Source: DASPPM01 sp035604475 (GTDB lineage: Bacteria; Pseudomonadota; Alphaproteobacteria; JACZXZ01). Taken from it: DNA of 24,438 nucleotides. The DNA lies in assembly GCA_035604475.1 (NCBI GenBank), contig DATNIJ010000191.1, positions 1 through 24,438 of the forward strand. Reading direction: 5' to 3'. A program made the position numbers and the translations under genes. The notes beneath the pieces are model-generated. The model searched no databases and was not told the DNA's origin. It worked only from the letters and a program-made list of their open reading frames with translations. This document shows positions 15,201 to 23,077 of the stretch, in pieces (within the stretch, counting starts at the first letter, position 1; the number at the start of each line of letters is the position of its first letter).

Positions 15201-15336
15201 CGACATAAGGAGTGAGCAGGCTGAGCGTGATGGGGCCTTGGGACAGCCGCCACGCCGTAACGGCGACAAGGATGGCGATGCCCGCCACGATCGTGCCGAG
15301 CACTTCGACGAGAATCCTGGCCGATCGCCTGACCAC
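12205..15336 (-). CDS. Large AsmA-like/DUF3971 (YhdP-type) envelope protein
   Basis: A 1043-residue protein with a single N-terminal membrane helix (about residues 8-29, ILVEVLGTIVAGIAILVAVTAW) followed by a very long beta-rich periplasmic part made of short amphipathic strands. The C-terminal segment LNSLLGNIPGLNEVLVGPKG and TYEATGKLDDPDVTVNPLSALAPGILREL is the hallmark of AsmA_2/DUF3971 proteins. The wider AsmA/TamB/YhdP clan forms hydrophobic grooves spanning the periplasm and helps phospholipids reach the outer membrane; that role here is by family. Translation starts at a GTG (MVRRSARIL); no better ATG lies nearby. It is divergent from glnE. Confidence 0.88.
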   Translation of the reverse strand: MVRRSARILVEVLGTIVAGIAILVAVTAWRLSQGPITLSLLTPYVEEALSAPDRGFILKIDRTVLAWGGWERTLDLQGIGIHVIDPAGRPLLTLPEISLRLSARALVEGVVAPTSLEISGAQLHLRRNADGKFDLELADQSASEVRSNVLPVMLEDMLGLPNRERPISFLRRITITGADLVVEGSRWDTSWKVQLSRLVLERDAAGVRAAAVLDLHVQDLTSHFDARGLYNATTQELSLDVAFGGLNPATFAQAAPEFAPMAHFSLPFGGKIHAQFALDGSLDALNFDVSAGEGRLVLRELYPADLDVKSLAAKGSLAEHGAALTLDEADIDLGGTTFTLHGTAHGLDGNTTATVDVVGKGVKVDDLPKLWPASFAENPRAWITANLSAGTVDDLYASIEAHGHGPDFKDIAFDRVNGSMRLSGIDVRYLDKMPKVRGAGGEVHFDEKSFNIAIDKGSAEGLAVDSGTIAITGLDGEDQRIAIDLALHGPLRAAAELADHEPLHYVSQLGLDPKKVSGDAVIRLAFKFPLLHDLRLAQIDASASAEMKDISMASMFLGRDLSRGSVALKVDKAGMLATGEATIGPVPVSLSWSETFGKSPEHRIRLTGDLDDRARKALGLDVAGILRGPVHVELDLKGTQRGPTRADLALDLAKATLTLPQIDWRKLPGASGKAHATLILNGEKLSAISDFAVEAPELAVHGEVSFDAASGAFSAARLDRVAVFRDRLAVAVTRRQDDGYAIELRGDAFDAAPFIKDKGNEPKEPGAKLAIAFRVKKLWLSQSVDVPLSDASATIDYDGRRASRAVFDAKTASGAPFHLEIVAEDGKRRLAISTDNAGDVLRAVDFADNVVGGKLRIAGTYDDTKADPPLSGTLRMTDFKLLQAPFPVKLLTVTSPAGAGDRLSGEGISFSALIAPFTRTGTRVAIKEGRTVGSELGLTFEGWLDPDANQLRLEGTIVPIYTLNSLLGNIPGLNEVLVGPKGGGTFAATYEATGKLDDPDVTVNPLSALAPGILRELVKGLFGGGSDLTPEPSDQAKPMQGGG

Positions 15337-15584
15337 TAAAGCGCCGCCTTGACAAGGGTCACGGCCGCCCGGCTCGCCGGAGGGGATGGGGCCTCCGCCC
15401 CCTCGTCGCCAAGAGACGATCCCCGCGAAGCGCTGCGCTTCGCCCCCCGCGGCGATGCTCCGCCTCCGCGCAAAGAACGAATGGCTGCGATTACGCCCCT
15501 CTCAGGTCCCACGCCCCACCCTCGACAAGACTTGACCGTTACCCGGCGTTCGCGCAGTTTTGCTGGCTGGCGGGCCGACGGGAA
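15337..15584. other. Divergent spacer between AsmA-like gene and glnE
   Basis: This 248-bp spacer holds no convincing gene. It contains a perfect hairpin GCGAAGCGC-T-GCGCTTCGC near 15427-15445 and another GC stem around GGGGCCTCCGCCCC. TTGACA occurs at 15349-15354 and TTGACC at 15532-15537 on the plus strand, but neither has a good -10 at 17 bp, so promoters for either gene are not assigned. Confidence 0.4.
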
Positions 15585-18500
15585 ATGAAACATTCGACCT
15601 TCTTAGCCGATTTGCCGGACCTACCCAAGCCGGCAGATCCAGCCCGTGCGCTCATCGGGCTCGAGCATTGGGGCGAGCGAGCCGCGGCGAGCGGCGAGCG
15701 GCAGCTTGCGCTCGACGCGGCCGGCATCGCCCGGGACCCGGCCGGGCGCCGGCTGCTCGAGACGATTTTCGGCAACAGCCCCTTCCTCACTCACTGCGTC
15801 CTCGTCGATATTCCCTTCGCCCGCGAGCTCTTTCAGAGTGGCGTCGAAGAAGGCTACGCGCAAGTGCTGGCTTCGCTCGACCGCATCGATGCGCGCGAGC
15901 GCTCGAGCGACGAGGTCATGGCGGCGCTCAGGACCGCCAAGCGCCGCGCGGCTCTCGCCATAGCGCTTGCCGATATCGCGCAGCTTTGGCCGCTCGAGCG
16001 AATCACGGCGGCATTGAGCGGGCTCGCCGAGAAGTGCCTGCAAATTGCCGTGCGCCACCAGCTCTGGCTTGCCGCGCAACGCGGCTGGCTCGAGCTCGCC
16101 GAGAAGGATGCGCCGGAGCGCCACTCCGGCTTTTTCTGCCTGGGCTTGGGCAAGCTTGGCGCGCGCGAGCTCAACTATTCGAGCGACATCGACCTCGTCG
16201 TCCTTTACGACGACGAGAAGGTCGCGACCGCGGACCCCGATTCGCTCAACCACAATTTCGTGCGACTCACGCGCAACCTCGTGCGCATGATGCAGGAGCG
16301 CACGCCCGACGGCTATGTCTTTCGCACCGACCTGCGCTTGCGTCCCGATCCGGGGGCAACCCCCGTCGTCGTCTCGAGTACCGCGGCCGAGCTCTATTAC
16401 GAGAGCCTCGGCCAGAATTGGGAGCGCGCCGCCTTCATCAAGGCGCGTCCCATCGCCGGCGACCTCGAGGCCGGCGAGGCCTTCCTGCGCAGCCTCAAGC
16501 CCTTTCTCTGGCGCCGCCATCTTGATTTCGCCGCCGTCAAGGACATCCACTCCATCAAGCGCCAGATCCACGCGCACCGCGGCGGCGGCAAAATCGCGGT
16601 CCTGGGCCACAATTTGAAGCTCGGCCGCGGCGGCATCCGCGAGATCGAGTTTTTCGCCCAGACCCAACAGCTCATCTGGGGCGGGCGGGAGCCGGAGTTG
16701 CGCGTGCGCGGGACCTGCGAGGCGTTGCAGGCACTCGTCGAGCGCGGGCATGTGCGGGCGCAGGTCGCGGATGAGCTCATCGAAAGCTACGCCTTCCTGC
16801 GCAAGGTCGAGCACCGCCTGCAGATGATCGACGACCAGCAGACGCAGAAGCTGCCCGACCGGCCGCAGGAGCTCGGCAAGCTCGCGGTCTTTCTCGGCCA
16901 CGCGGATGGGGCTGCGTTCAGCGCCGAGCTGGTGGGCCACTTGAAGCGTGTCGAGGGGCACTACGGGCGGCTCTTCGAGGAGGCGCCGGAGCTGGGTGCC
17001 GCCGCCGGTAATCTCGTCTTCACCGGCGCCGACCACGATCCCGAGACGCTCGAGACGATCGCCGCCCTCGGTTTCAAGGAGCCCAAGGCGGTCTCGACCA
17101 CGATCCGCGGCTGGCACCACGGGCGCTATCGCGCGATGCGCAGCACGCGCGCGCGCGAGCTCTTGACCGAGTTGACGCCGGCCCTCTTGAAGGCGCTCGG
17201 GAGCACGGTCAATTCCGACGCGGCCCTCATGAGCTTCGACCGCTTCCTCTCGCGCCTGCCGTCGGGCGTGCAGCTTTTCGCGCTCTTCTACTCGAACCCG
17301 GGGCTCTTGGCCCTTGTCGCCGAGATCATGGGGAGCGCTCCCCGGCTCGCGGCACAGCTCGCCGAGCAGCCGCTCCTTCTCGACGGCGTGCTTTCCGGCG
17401 ATTTCTTCGCACCTCTGCCGGGCGAGGCAGCACTCGCCGCGGGCCTCGCCGCGGCATTGCGCCAAGCCGGCGATTTCGAGGACGTGCTCGACATCACCCG
17501 GCGCTGGACCAACGACCGCAAGTTCCAGGTCGGCGAGCAGATGCTGCGCGGAAACCTCGATCCCGAGGCCGCCGGACCGGTGCTCGCCGACATCGCCCAG
17601 GCCGTGATCGGGACCCTCGTCGAGCCGGTCGAGGCCGAGCTCGCCGAGACGCATGGCCGCATCGCGTCGGGGGCGCTCGCCGTGGTCGCTCTCGGCAAGC
17701 TCGGCGGGCGCGAGATGACGATGACCTCGGATCTCGACCTCCTCTTTATCTACGACGTGCCGGAGGAGATCGAGGCCTCCGACGGGCGCCGACCCTTGGC
17801 CCCCAGCCACTATTACGTACGGCTCTCCCAGCGCCTGCTGGGCGCCCTCACTTCGCTCACCGGCGAGGGACGGCTCTACGAGGTCGACATGCGCCTGAGA
17901 CCGTCCGGCGAGAAGGGGCCGCTCGCGACCAGCCTCAAGGGCTTCCTCGACTACCAGAAGCAGAACGCCTGGACCTGGGAGCATATGGCGCTCACCCGCG
18001 CCCGCGTGGTCTACGGCCCGCCCGCACTCAAGGCGCGCATCGAGGCCGCCTTGCGCGAGGTGCTGACCGCACCGCGCGATCCCGACAAGCTCCTCCTCGA
18101 CGTGGCCGACATGCGCGCGCGCATCGAGCGCACGCATCACACCGACAATATCTGGGAAGGCAAGCGCGTGCGCGGCGGCCTCGTCGATCTCGAGTTCATC
18201 GCCCAATATCTCGAGCTGCGTCACGCCGAGCGGCACCCCGGCCTGCTCAGCACAAACACGACGGAGGCCTACGAGCGTCTCGCGGAACGCGGCTGCCTCG
18301 AGAGCCAAGCGGCGCGCGAGCTCATCGCGGCGACGCGGCTCTGGCGCCGCGTGCAGGGCATCCTCCGCCTCGCCGAGGAGCGCGTCTTCGCGGAGGAAAG
18401 GGCACCGGACGGTCTGCGCCGCGTGATCGCGCGCGCGTCGGGTGCCGCCGACTTCCGCGAGCTCAAGGAGCGGCTCACAGCGACCGCTCTGCGCGTGCGC

Positions 18501-18623
18501 CGGCACTTTGCCGCCCTCATCGAGACGCCGGCGGCCGAGCGGGCGGCCGCTTTGAGCGCGGAGAGCGAGGCCACACACCCCGCGCGCGGCGACGAGACAT
18601 CAGAAGCATCGAAGGAGGCCTAG
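15585..18623 (+). CDS. glnE: Bifunctional glutamine synthetase adenylyltransferase/deadenylase GlnE
   Basis: GlnE adds or removes AMP on a Tyr of glutamine synthetase according to PII state and glutamine, tying ammonia assimilation to nitrogen supply. In 1012 aa there are two nucleotidyltransferase domains. The N-terminal deadenylylase domain has GLGKLGARELNYSSDIDLVVLYD near 187-209. The C-terminal adenylylase domain has ALGKLGGREMTMTSDLDLLFIYD near 701-723. Each carries the D-x-D metal motif (DID, DLD). Between them lie GGGKIAVLGHNLKLGRGGIREIEF and long helical linkers, and GLVDLEFIAQYLELRH appears near the end. The length is normal. bcp starts 2 bp after its stop, with the bcp ribosome site inside glnE. 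No glnB or glnA is in the window. Confidence 0.97.
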   Translation: MKHSTFLADLPDLPKPADPARALIGLEHWGERAAASGERQLALDAAGIARDPAGRRLLETIFGNSPFLTHCVLVDIPFARELFQSGVEEGYAQVLASLDRIDARERSSDEVMAALRTAKRRAALAIALADIAQLWPLERITAALSGLAEKCLQIAVRHQLWLAAQRGWLELAEKDAPERHSGFFCLGLGKLGARELNYSSDIDLVVLYDDEKVATADPDSLNHNFVRLTRNLVRMMQERTPDGYVFRTDLRLRPDPGATPVVVSSTAAELYYESLGQNWERAAFIKARPIAGDLEAGEAFLRSLKPFLWRRHLDFAAVKDIHSIKRQIHAHRGGGKIAVLGHNLKLGRGGIREIEFFAQTQQLIWGGREPELRVRGTCEALQALVERGHVRAQVADELIESYAFLRKVEHRLQMIDDQQTQKLPDRPQELGKLAVFLGHADGAAFSAELVGHLKRVEGHYGRLFEEAPELGAAAGNLVFTGADHDPETLETIAALGFKEPKAVSTTIRGWHHGRYRAMRSTRARELLTELTPALLKALGSTVNSDAALMSFDRFLSRLPSGVQLFALFYSNPGLLALVAEIMGSAPRLAAQLAEQPLLLDGVLSGDFFAPLPGEAALAAGLAAALRQAGDFEDVLDITRRWTNDRKFQVGEQMLRGNLDPEAAGPVLADIAQAVIGTLVEPVEAELAETHGRIASGALAVVALGKLGGREMTMTSDLDLLFIYDVPEEIEASDGRRPLAPSHYYVRLSQRLLGALTSLTGEGRLYEVDMRLRPSGEKGPLATSLKGFLDYQKQNAWTWEHMALTRARVVYGPPALKARIEAALREVLTAPRDPDKLLLDVADMRARIERTHHTDNIWEGKRVRGGLVDLEFIAQYLELRHAERHPGLLSTNTTEAYERLAERGCLESQAARELIAATRLWRRVQGILRLAEERVFAEERAPDGLRRVIARASGAADFRELKERLTATALRVRRHFAALIETPAAERAAALSAESEATHPARGDETSEASKEA

Positions 18624-18625
18624 CC

Positions 18626-19090
18626 ATGAGCGTCGGGATCGGAGATCCGGCACCCAACTTCAGCGCACCCAGCGACGGCGGCGGCAAGCTTGCGCTCGCC
18701 AAGCTCAAGGGGCAGAACGTCATCCTCTATTTCTATCCCAAGGACGACACCTCCGGCTGCACGAAAGAGGCCTGCGGCTTCCGCGACGCGCTCTCCAAGT
18801 TCGGCAAGGCGAACGCCGTCGTGCTCGGGGTCTCGCGCGACAGCGTCGCCTCTCACGACAAGTTCAAGGCGAAATACAAGCTCCCCTTCGCCCTCCTCTC
18901 CGACGAGGACGGCCGCATCTGCGAGGCCTACGGCACCTGGGTCGAGAAAAGCATGTACGGGCGCAAATACATGGGCATCGAGCGCTCGACCTTCCTCATC
19001 GACAAGGCCGGCAAGATCCGCGCTGCCTGGCGCAAGGTGAAAATCCCCGGCCACGTCGAGGAGGTGCTCGCCGCGGTCAAGGCGCTGTGA
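18626..19090 (+). CDS. bcp: Thioredoxin-dependent thiol peroxidase (Bcp/PrxQ)
   Basis: A 154-residue cytoplasmic peroxiredoxin that reduces H2O2 and organic hydroperoxides using thioredoxin. The peroxidatic Cys is C45 and the resolving Cys C50 in YPKDDTSGCTKEACGFRD, the atypical 2-Cys arrangement of the Bcp/PrxQ class. GVSRDSVASHDKFKAKYKLPF and the later RSTFLIDKAGKI are also family hallmarks. AAGGAGG lies 6-12 bases before the ATG and overlaps the end of glnE; only 2 bp separate the genes, so it is almost surely co-transcribed and perhaps translationally coupled. Functional logic for the glnE-bcp pair is not obvious. Palindromic repeat 3 follows 28 bp after its stop. Confidence 0.96.
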   Translation: MSVGIGDPAPNFSAPSDGGGKLALAKLKGQNVILYFYPKDDTSGCTKEACGFRDALSKFGKANAVVLGVSRDSVASHDKFKAKYKLPFALLSDEDGRICEAYGTWVEKSMYGRKYMGIERSTFLIDKAGKIRAAWRKVKIPGHVEEVLAAVKAL

Positions 19091-19118
19091 GCGCGAGTAC
19101 GTCTCACGCCGTGCCGCT

Positions 19119-19271
19119 CCTCACCCTGACCCTCTCCCGCTTGCGGGAGAGGGAGGGACCCATTGCGCAGCAATGGGAGGGTGAGGGACTACACCGACGG
19201 CAGGTGATCCCTCACCCTTCCCATCCCTTCGGGATGGGCCCCTTCCCTCTCCCACTTGCGGGAGAGGGAAG
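19119..19271. repeat. Palindromic intergenic repeat 3 (double unit)
   Basis: Two hairpin clusters fill the spacer between convergent bcp and msrA. Left unit: outer arms CCTCACCCT (19119-19127)/AGGGTGAGG (19178-19186) enclose CCCTCTCCCGC-TT-GCGGGAGAGGG (19130-19153) and CCCATTGC-GCA-GCAATGGG (19159-19177). Right unit: CCCATCCC-TTC-GGGATGGG (19220-19238) and CTTCCCTCTCCC/GGGAGAGGGAAG with a 6-base loop (19242-19271). All four inner stems are perfect. The CCTCACCC and CTCTCCC words also occur in repeat 1, so the two are probably related. It may act as a bidirectional terminator or mRNA stabiliser. Confidence 0.85.
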
Positions 19272-19284
19272 CAAGAAGGCTCGC

Positions 19285-19947
19285 TCAGGCGCCTGCCACA
19301 GCACCGACGCCAGCCGGACAGGCGACCCCCGTGCCGCCGAGCCCGCAGTAGCCGTGCGGATTCTTGGCGAGGTATTGCTGGTGGTAATCCTCGGCGTAAT
19401 AGAAGGGCGGCGCCTGGCGGATCTCGGTGGTGACGGCGCCGTAGCCGGCGGCGGCTAGCCGCTTCTGATAGGCATCGCGCGAGGCCTCGGCGGCGCTCTG
19501 CTGGGCCTCGCCGTAGGTGTAGATCGCCGAGCGGTACTGCGTGCCGACATCGTTGCCCTGGCGCATGCCCTGGGTGGGGTCGTGACTTTCCCAGAAGAGC
19601 TTGAGCAGGCTGGCGTAGCTGATCGCCTTGGGGTCGTAGACCACGAGCACCGCCTCGGTATGGCCCGTGCCGCCGCTGCACACCTCCTCGTAGCTCGGAT
19701 TCGGCGTCTGCCCGCCGGCATAGCCGACGGCGGTCACGTACACGCCCTTCTGCTGCCAGAAGCAGCGCTCGGCCCCCCAAAAGCAGCCGAGACCGAAGAC
19801 CGCCTGCTCGAGCCCCGCCGGGAACGGCGGGGTGAGCGGCCGCGCGCTCACGAAGTGCGGCTCGTGGAGCGGCATCGGCGTGGCGCGACCCGGCAACGCC
19901 TCTCCGGGCGCCGGCAATTCCAGCTTCTTCCTCGCGAAGGTCCACAT
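19285..19947 (-). CDS. msrA: Peptide methionine (S)-S-oxide reductase MsrA
   Basis: MsrA reduces methionine-S-sulfoxide in proteins or free, with thioredoxin as reductant. From the ATG at 19947 (220 aa) the catalytic motif FGLGCFWGAERCFW carries C55. GYAGGQTPNPSYEEVCSGGTGHTEAV and the later DVGTQYRSAIY are the family's substrate-site segments. The C-terminal GYCGLGGTGVAC supplies likely resolving Cys at 201 and 210. No signal peptide is apparent; the N-terminal about 45 residues (MWTFARKKLELPAPGEALPG) form the extension seen in the longer MsrA class. CGGGAGAG lies 8-15 bases before this ATG, supporting it over 20067. It lies 123 bp downstream of the MFS gene on the same strand. With bcp on the other side of repeat 3, it puts two oxidative-damage enzymes tail to tail. 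Confidence 0.95.
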   Translation of the reverse strand: MWTFARKKLELPAPGEALPGRATPMPLHEPHFVSARPLTPPFPAGLEQAVFGLGCFWGAERCFWQQKGVYVTAVGYAGGQTPNPSYEEVCSGGTGHTEAVLVVYDPKAISYASLLKLFWESHDPTQGMRQGNDVGTQYRSAIYTYGEAQQSAAEASRDAYQKRLAAAGYGAVTTEIRQAPPFYYAEDYHQQYLAKNPHGYCGLGGTGVACPAGVGAVAGA

Positions 19948-20070
19948 GACGGTCTCTCCCGTTGAACGGCGCGCTGCGGGGTGCCGCACCTTGATCGCAC
20001 GCCTTTGAGATGTCATGGCGGGACCGTGCTGACAAGTCCCAGCCTGGCGAGCTCGCTTCGCCTGCACGTA

Positions 20071-21327
20071 TCAGGCCGCCAACGCGGGCACGCGCGCGGC
20101 GCGGCGCCGGGCGATCAGCCACAGAATCACGAAGAGATTGGCGATATTGAAGGCAACCCCGACGGCGAAGGCCGGCGCATAGAAGCCGAAATAGTCGTAG
20201 AGGGCGCCGGCGAGCCAGCCGCCCACGGCCATGCCCCCGAGGCTGGAGCAGAACCATACCGGCAGGCGCCATCCCGCTTCGCTCATCGGGAAGAGCTCGC
20301 AGATGGCGAGCACGTAGGCCGGCACGATGCCGCTGAAGCCGAGCCCGAAGAAGCCGGCGACGGTGAAAAGGCCGACCTCGTCCTGGGTGAGGAGGAAGGC
20401 CGCGAGTGCTGCACTCTGGCAGGCCGAGCCGGCGAGGACGCAGGCGAGGCCGCCGATCCTGTCGGAGAGCCAGCCCCAGAACTGCCGGCTGACGAAGGCG
20501 CAGCCCAGCAGCAGCGAGAGCATCAAGGCGCCATGCGCGGGCGTGATCCCGATGTCGCTGCAGAAAGCGACGAGATGCGCTTGCGGCATCGCCATGGGTA
20601 CGCAGCAGAGGAATCCCGCGAAGCAGAGCAGCGCAAAGGCGGTGCCCGGATGCCACGCCGTCGCGCCCGCGGCGCGCAGAGTGTCCGCGGCGGGTGCCGC
20701 GCGACCGGCGGCCTTGGGCGCATCGCGCAGAAAGAGTGCCGCCAGCGGCAGAATGGCGACGACGGCAAGTGCCCCGAAGAGCTCCATGGTGTGGCGCCAG
20801 CCGAAATGGGCGACGGCACGCTCGAAGAGCGCCGGCCAGACCACGCCGGCGACGTATTGACCGCTCGAGATGAGCGCCAGCGCCGTGCCGCGCCGCCGGT
20901 CGAACCAGCGGCTGATATGGGTCATCAAGGGCACATTGATGCCACCCATGCCGGCGAGCCCGACCACGACGGCATGCGCGAAGACGAGGAGCCAAACGCC
21001 GCCCGCGGCCGAAAGCGCCAGGCCGGCGCCCATCATCACGGCGCCGATCATGACGGTCCAGCGCACGCCGATGCGCTCCGCAAGCCACCCCATAAGGATG
21101 CCGCCGAGGCCCGAGCCGAGCCAGGCCAAGGATCCGGCAAGTGCCGGCAGCGAGCGCGAGCTGCCGAGGTCGGCCGCGATGGGCTTGAGGGCGACCGCGG
21201 TGACGAGAGGGGCGCCATAGGAGAAGGAAAGGATGACGAGGGCCACGCTCGCGACGAGCCACGAGGCTCTCGTCTCGACACTTGCGCCCGCGAGCTCGGT
21301 GAGCCGATCGGGGGAAGAGCCGCTCAT
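20071..21327 (-). CDS. MFS transporter, monocarboxylate/OFA-like
   Basis: A 418-residue carrier with about 12 hydrophobic segments in two halves. The loop between helices 2 and 3 reads GGILMGWLAERIGVRWTVMIG, a form of MFS motif A, and the second-half equivalent is RQFWGWLSDRIGGLACVLAG. SRWFDRRRGTALALISSGQYVAGVVWP after helix 4 resembles the monocarboxylate-porter and oxalate/formate-antiporter branch, so a small organic anion is the likely kind of substrate, unproven. MSGSSPDRL at 21327 was chosen because the upstream extension to 21561 has no membrane logic. It is divergent from the DHA2-type exporter, with 173 bp between, and upstream of msrA on the same strand. No regulator gene accompanies it. 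Confidence 0.88.
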   Translation of the reverse strand: MSGSSPDRLTELAGASVETRASWLVASVALVILSFSYGAPLVTAVALKPIAADLGSSRSLPALAGSLAWLGSGLGGILMGWLAERIGVRWTVMIGAVMMGAGLALSAAGGVWLLVFAHAVVVGLAGMGGINVPLMTHISRWFDRRRGTALALISSGQYVAGVVWPALFERAVAHFGWRHTMELFGALAVVAILPLAALFLRDAPKAAGRAAPAADTLRAAGATAWHPGTAFALLCFAGFLCCVPMAMPQAHLVAFCSDIGITPAHGALMLSLLLGCAFVSRQFWGWLSDRIGGLACVLAGSACQSAALAAFLLTQDEVGLFTVAGFFGLGFSGIVPAYVLAICELFPMSEAGWRLPVWFCSSLGGMAVGGWLAGALYDYFGFYAPAFAVGVAFNIANLFVILWLIARRRAARVPALAA

Positions 21328-21375
21328 GGCGTGAATTGCCGCAACAATGTCCGCAAGGTGATTTGTCTCATGACG

Positions 21376-21390
21376 CCTTGTCTGGCAAGG
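21376..21390. promoter_or_regulatory. Small inverted repeat in the MFS/DHA2 spacer
   Basis: CCTTG-TCTGG-CAAGG is a perfect 5-bp inverted repeat with a 5-base centre, midway between two divergent transporter genes, 49 bp from the minus-strand ATG and just upstream of the putative plus-strand promoter. It has the size and place of an operator, but no regulator is encoded nearby and chance is possible. Confidence 0.3.
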
Positions 21391-21411
21391 AAGCCGTCCG
21401 ATCGTGAGAGA

Positions 21412-21440
21412 TTGCGCACGACGGGCTGCAAGGATATATC
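21412..21440 (+). promoter_or_regulatory. Possible promoter of the DHA2-type exporter
   Basis: TTGCGC (21412-21417) and TATATC (21435-21440) are separated by 17 bp, a partial match to the sigma70 consensus. The start of transcription would be near 21447, leaving a leader of about 54 bases before the exporter ATG. Confidence 0.4.
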
Positions 21441-21500
21441 GCGGTTCCGGCCGGGTCTCGCTCGGCATTGCCGCTACGGCCACGGGGACAGTAAAGAGCC

Positions 21501-23021
21501 ATGCCGAGCCGAGTGCCTCCCCCGAATGCGCACGCTCAAGCCGCCGCTGACGCCGCAGCACCCGCTGCCATGCGGCGCGCGCCGGTGCTCGCGGCCTGCA
21601 TCATCGCGACCTTCATGGCTGCTGTCGAGAACACCATCGTCGCGACCGCGATGCCGACCATCGTCGCCGACCTCGGCGGCTTTCGTTTGTTCAGCTGGGT
21701 TTTCGCCGCCTATCTTTTGACCCAAGGCATCAGCATCCCGATCTATGGCCGCTTGGCCGACCTCTACGGCCGCAAGCGGGTCTTCTTCGCGGGCACCGGG
21801 CTTTTTCTCATCGGCTCGACGCTCTGCGGCTTCGCCTGGGGCATGGTGCCGCTCATCATCTTCCGCGCGCTGCAAGGCCTGGGTGCGGGTGCCGTGCAGC
21901 CGATCGCCTACACCATCGCAGGCGACATTTATACGCCGGCGGAGCGGGCGCGCGTGCAGGGGCTGCTCTCTGGCACCTTCGGCGTGGCGGCGGTCATCGG
22001 CCCCGCACTCGGCGCCTTCCTGGTCGAGCAGGTGAGCTGGTCGGTCGTGTTCTGGGTCAACCTGCCGATCGGTGCCGCCGCGATCGCGATGATAGCACTC
22101 TTCCTCCGCGAGGAGCTGCACAAGCACCGGCATCGAGTCGACTATCTCGGCTCGCTGCTGCTGGTGCTCGGCGTCGGCGCCTTGATGCTGGCGCTCGTGC
22201 AAGGGGGCAGCTTGGACCGCGCGACGCTCGCGCTCGCGGTCGCCGGTGGCGTGGGCGCGCTCGCCGCACTTGCCTTCTACGAGCGGCGCGCCGCGGAGCC
22301 GATGCTCCCACTCCGGCTCTGGCGCGAGCGCGTCATCGCGGTCGGCAGCCTCGGCGGCTTCACCATCGGCGCCATCATGATGGGTATCGCCGCATTCCTG
22401 CCGACCTATGTGCAGGGGGCGATGGGTCTCGGCGCCGCCTCTGCCGGCTTCACGCTTGGCGCCATGTCGGTGAGCTGGGCCTTGGCCAGCGTCGCGGCGG
22501 GACGCTTGATGGTGCGCACCTCCTACCGCCTCACCGCGGTGCTCGACGCGCTTGGCCTGATGCTCGGCTGCGCCGTTTTGATCGCGTTGACGCCCGCGCG
22601 CGGGCCGCTTTGGGCGGGCGGCGGTGCGTTCCTCGTCGGCACCGGCATGGGCTTCTGCAACACGACCTACCTCGTCTCGGTGCAAGCCAGCGTCAGCTGG
22701 CAGGAGCGCGGCGTCGCCACCTCGGCCAACATGTTCATGCGCATGGTCGGCCAAGCGCTGGGGGCCGCGGTGTTCGGCGCCGTGCTCAATCTCGGCATCG
22801 CCCGCGCGGCACCGGAATTGACGGACGCGGTCAACCAGCTCTTGGATCCGGCAGGGCGGCAGGCGCTCGGCGCCGTCAAGATCGCGCGGCTTACCGACAT
22901 CATCGCAGGCGCGCTCCACGAGGTGTATCTGATCGCGGGCGCGTTAGCGCTCGTCACACTCGTCTTGGGGTTGGCCCTTCCTCGCGGCCTGAGCCCCCTC
23001 AGCAAGGCCGCGGCCGAGTGA
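21501..23021 (+). CDS. DHA2-family (14-TMS) MFS multidrug exporter
   Basis: A 506-residue proton-driven exporter of the EmrB/QacA branch. Helix 1 carries MAAVENTIVATAMPTIVADL, the motif D1 region, with an acidic residue (Glu) inside the helix. Motif A is GRLADLYGRKRVFFAG, helix 4 has IIFRALQGLGAGAVQPI (motif B with its Arg), and motif C in helix 5 is GTFGVAAVIGPALGAFL, the antiporter signature. About 14 hydrophobic segments can be counted, as expected for DHA2. Compounds exported cannot be told from sequence. The first 23 residues are Ala/Pro-rich, so a start at the in-frame ATG of MRRAPVLAAC is an alternative. No HlyD-type adaptor gene is adjacent, so it probably works alone in the inner membrane. 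Confidence 0.92.
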   Translation: MPSRVPPPNAHAQAAADAAAPAAMRRAPVLAACIIATFMAAVENTIVATAMPTIVADLGGFRLFSWVFAAYLLTQGISIPIYGRLADLYGRKRVFFAGTGLFLIGSTLCGFAWGMVPLIIFRALQGLGAGAVQPIAYTIAGDIYTPAERARVQGLLSGTFGVAAVIGPALGAFLVEQVSWSVVFWVNLPIGAAAIAMIALFLREELHKHRHRVDYLGSLLLVLGVGALMLALVQGGSLDRATLALAVAGGVGALAALAFYERRAAEPMLPLRLWRERVIAVGSLGGFTIGAIMMGIAAFLPTYVQGAMGLGAASAGFTLGAMSVSWALASVAAGRLMVRTSYRLTAVLDALGLMLGCAVLIALTPARGPLWAGGGAFLVGTGMGFCNTTYLVSVQASVSWQERGVATSANMFMRMVGQALGAAVFGAVLNLGIARAAPELTDAVNQLLDPAGRQALGAVKIARLTDIIAGALHEVYLIAGALALVTLVLGLALPRGLSPLSKAAAE

Positions 23022-23077
23022 AGCGCCGCGTGCCGCCTAGCGCAAGGTCGCGGGCTTCCCCGCGTATAAGGGACAAG

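Noticed and set aside
12883..15339. An 818-codon plus-strand frame across the AsmA-like gene
   Set aside because: It is entirely antisense to a protein with a membrane helix and family C-terminus; its product is Arg/Glu/Asp/Ala-rich with no domain, a usual effect of high G+C.
15621..18578. A 985-codon minus-strand frame across glnE
   Set aside because: It is fully antisense to glnE, which has both nucleotidyltransferase motifs; the antisense product is low-complexity and charged.
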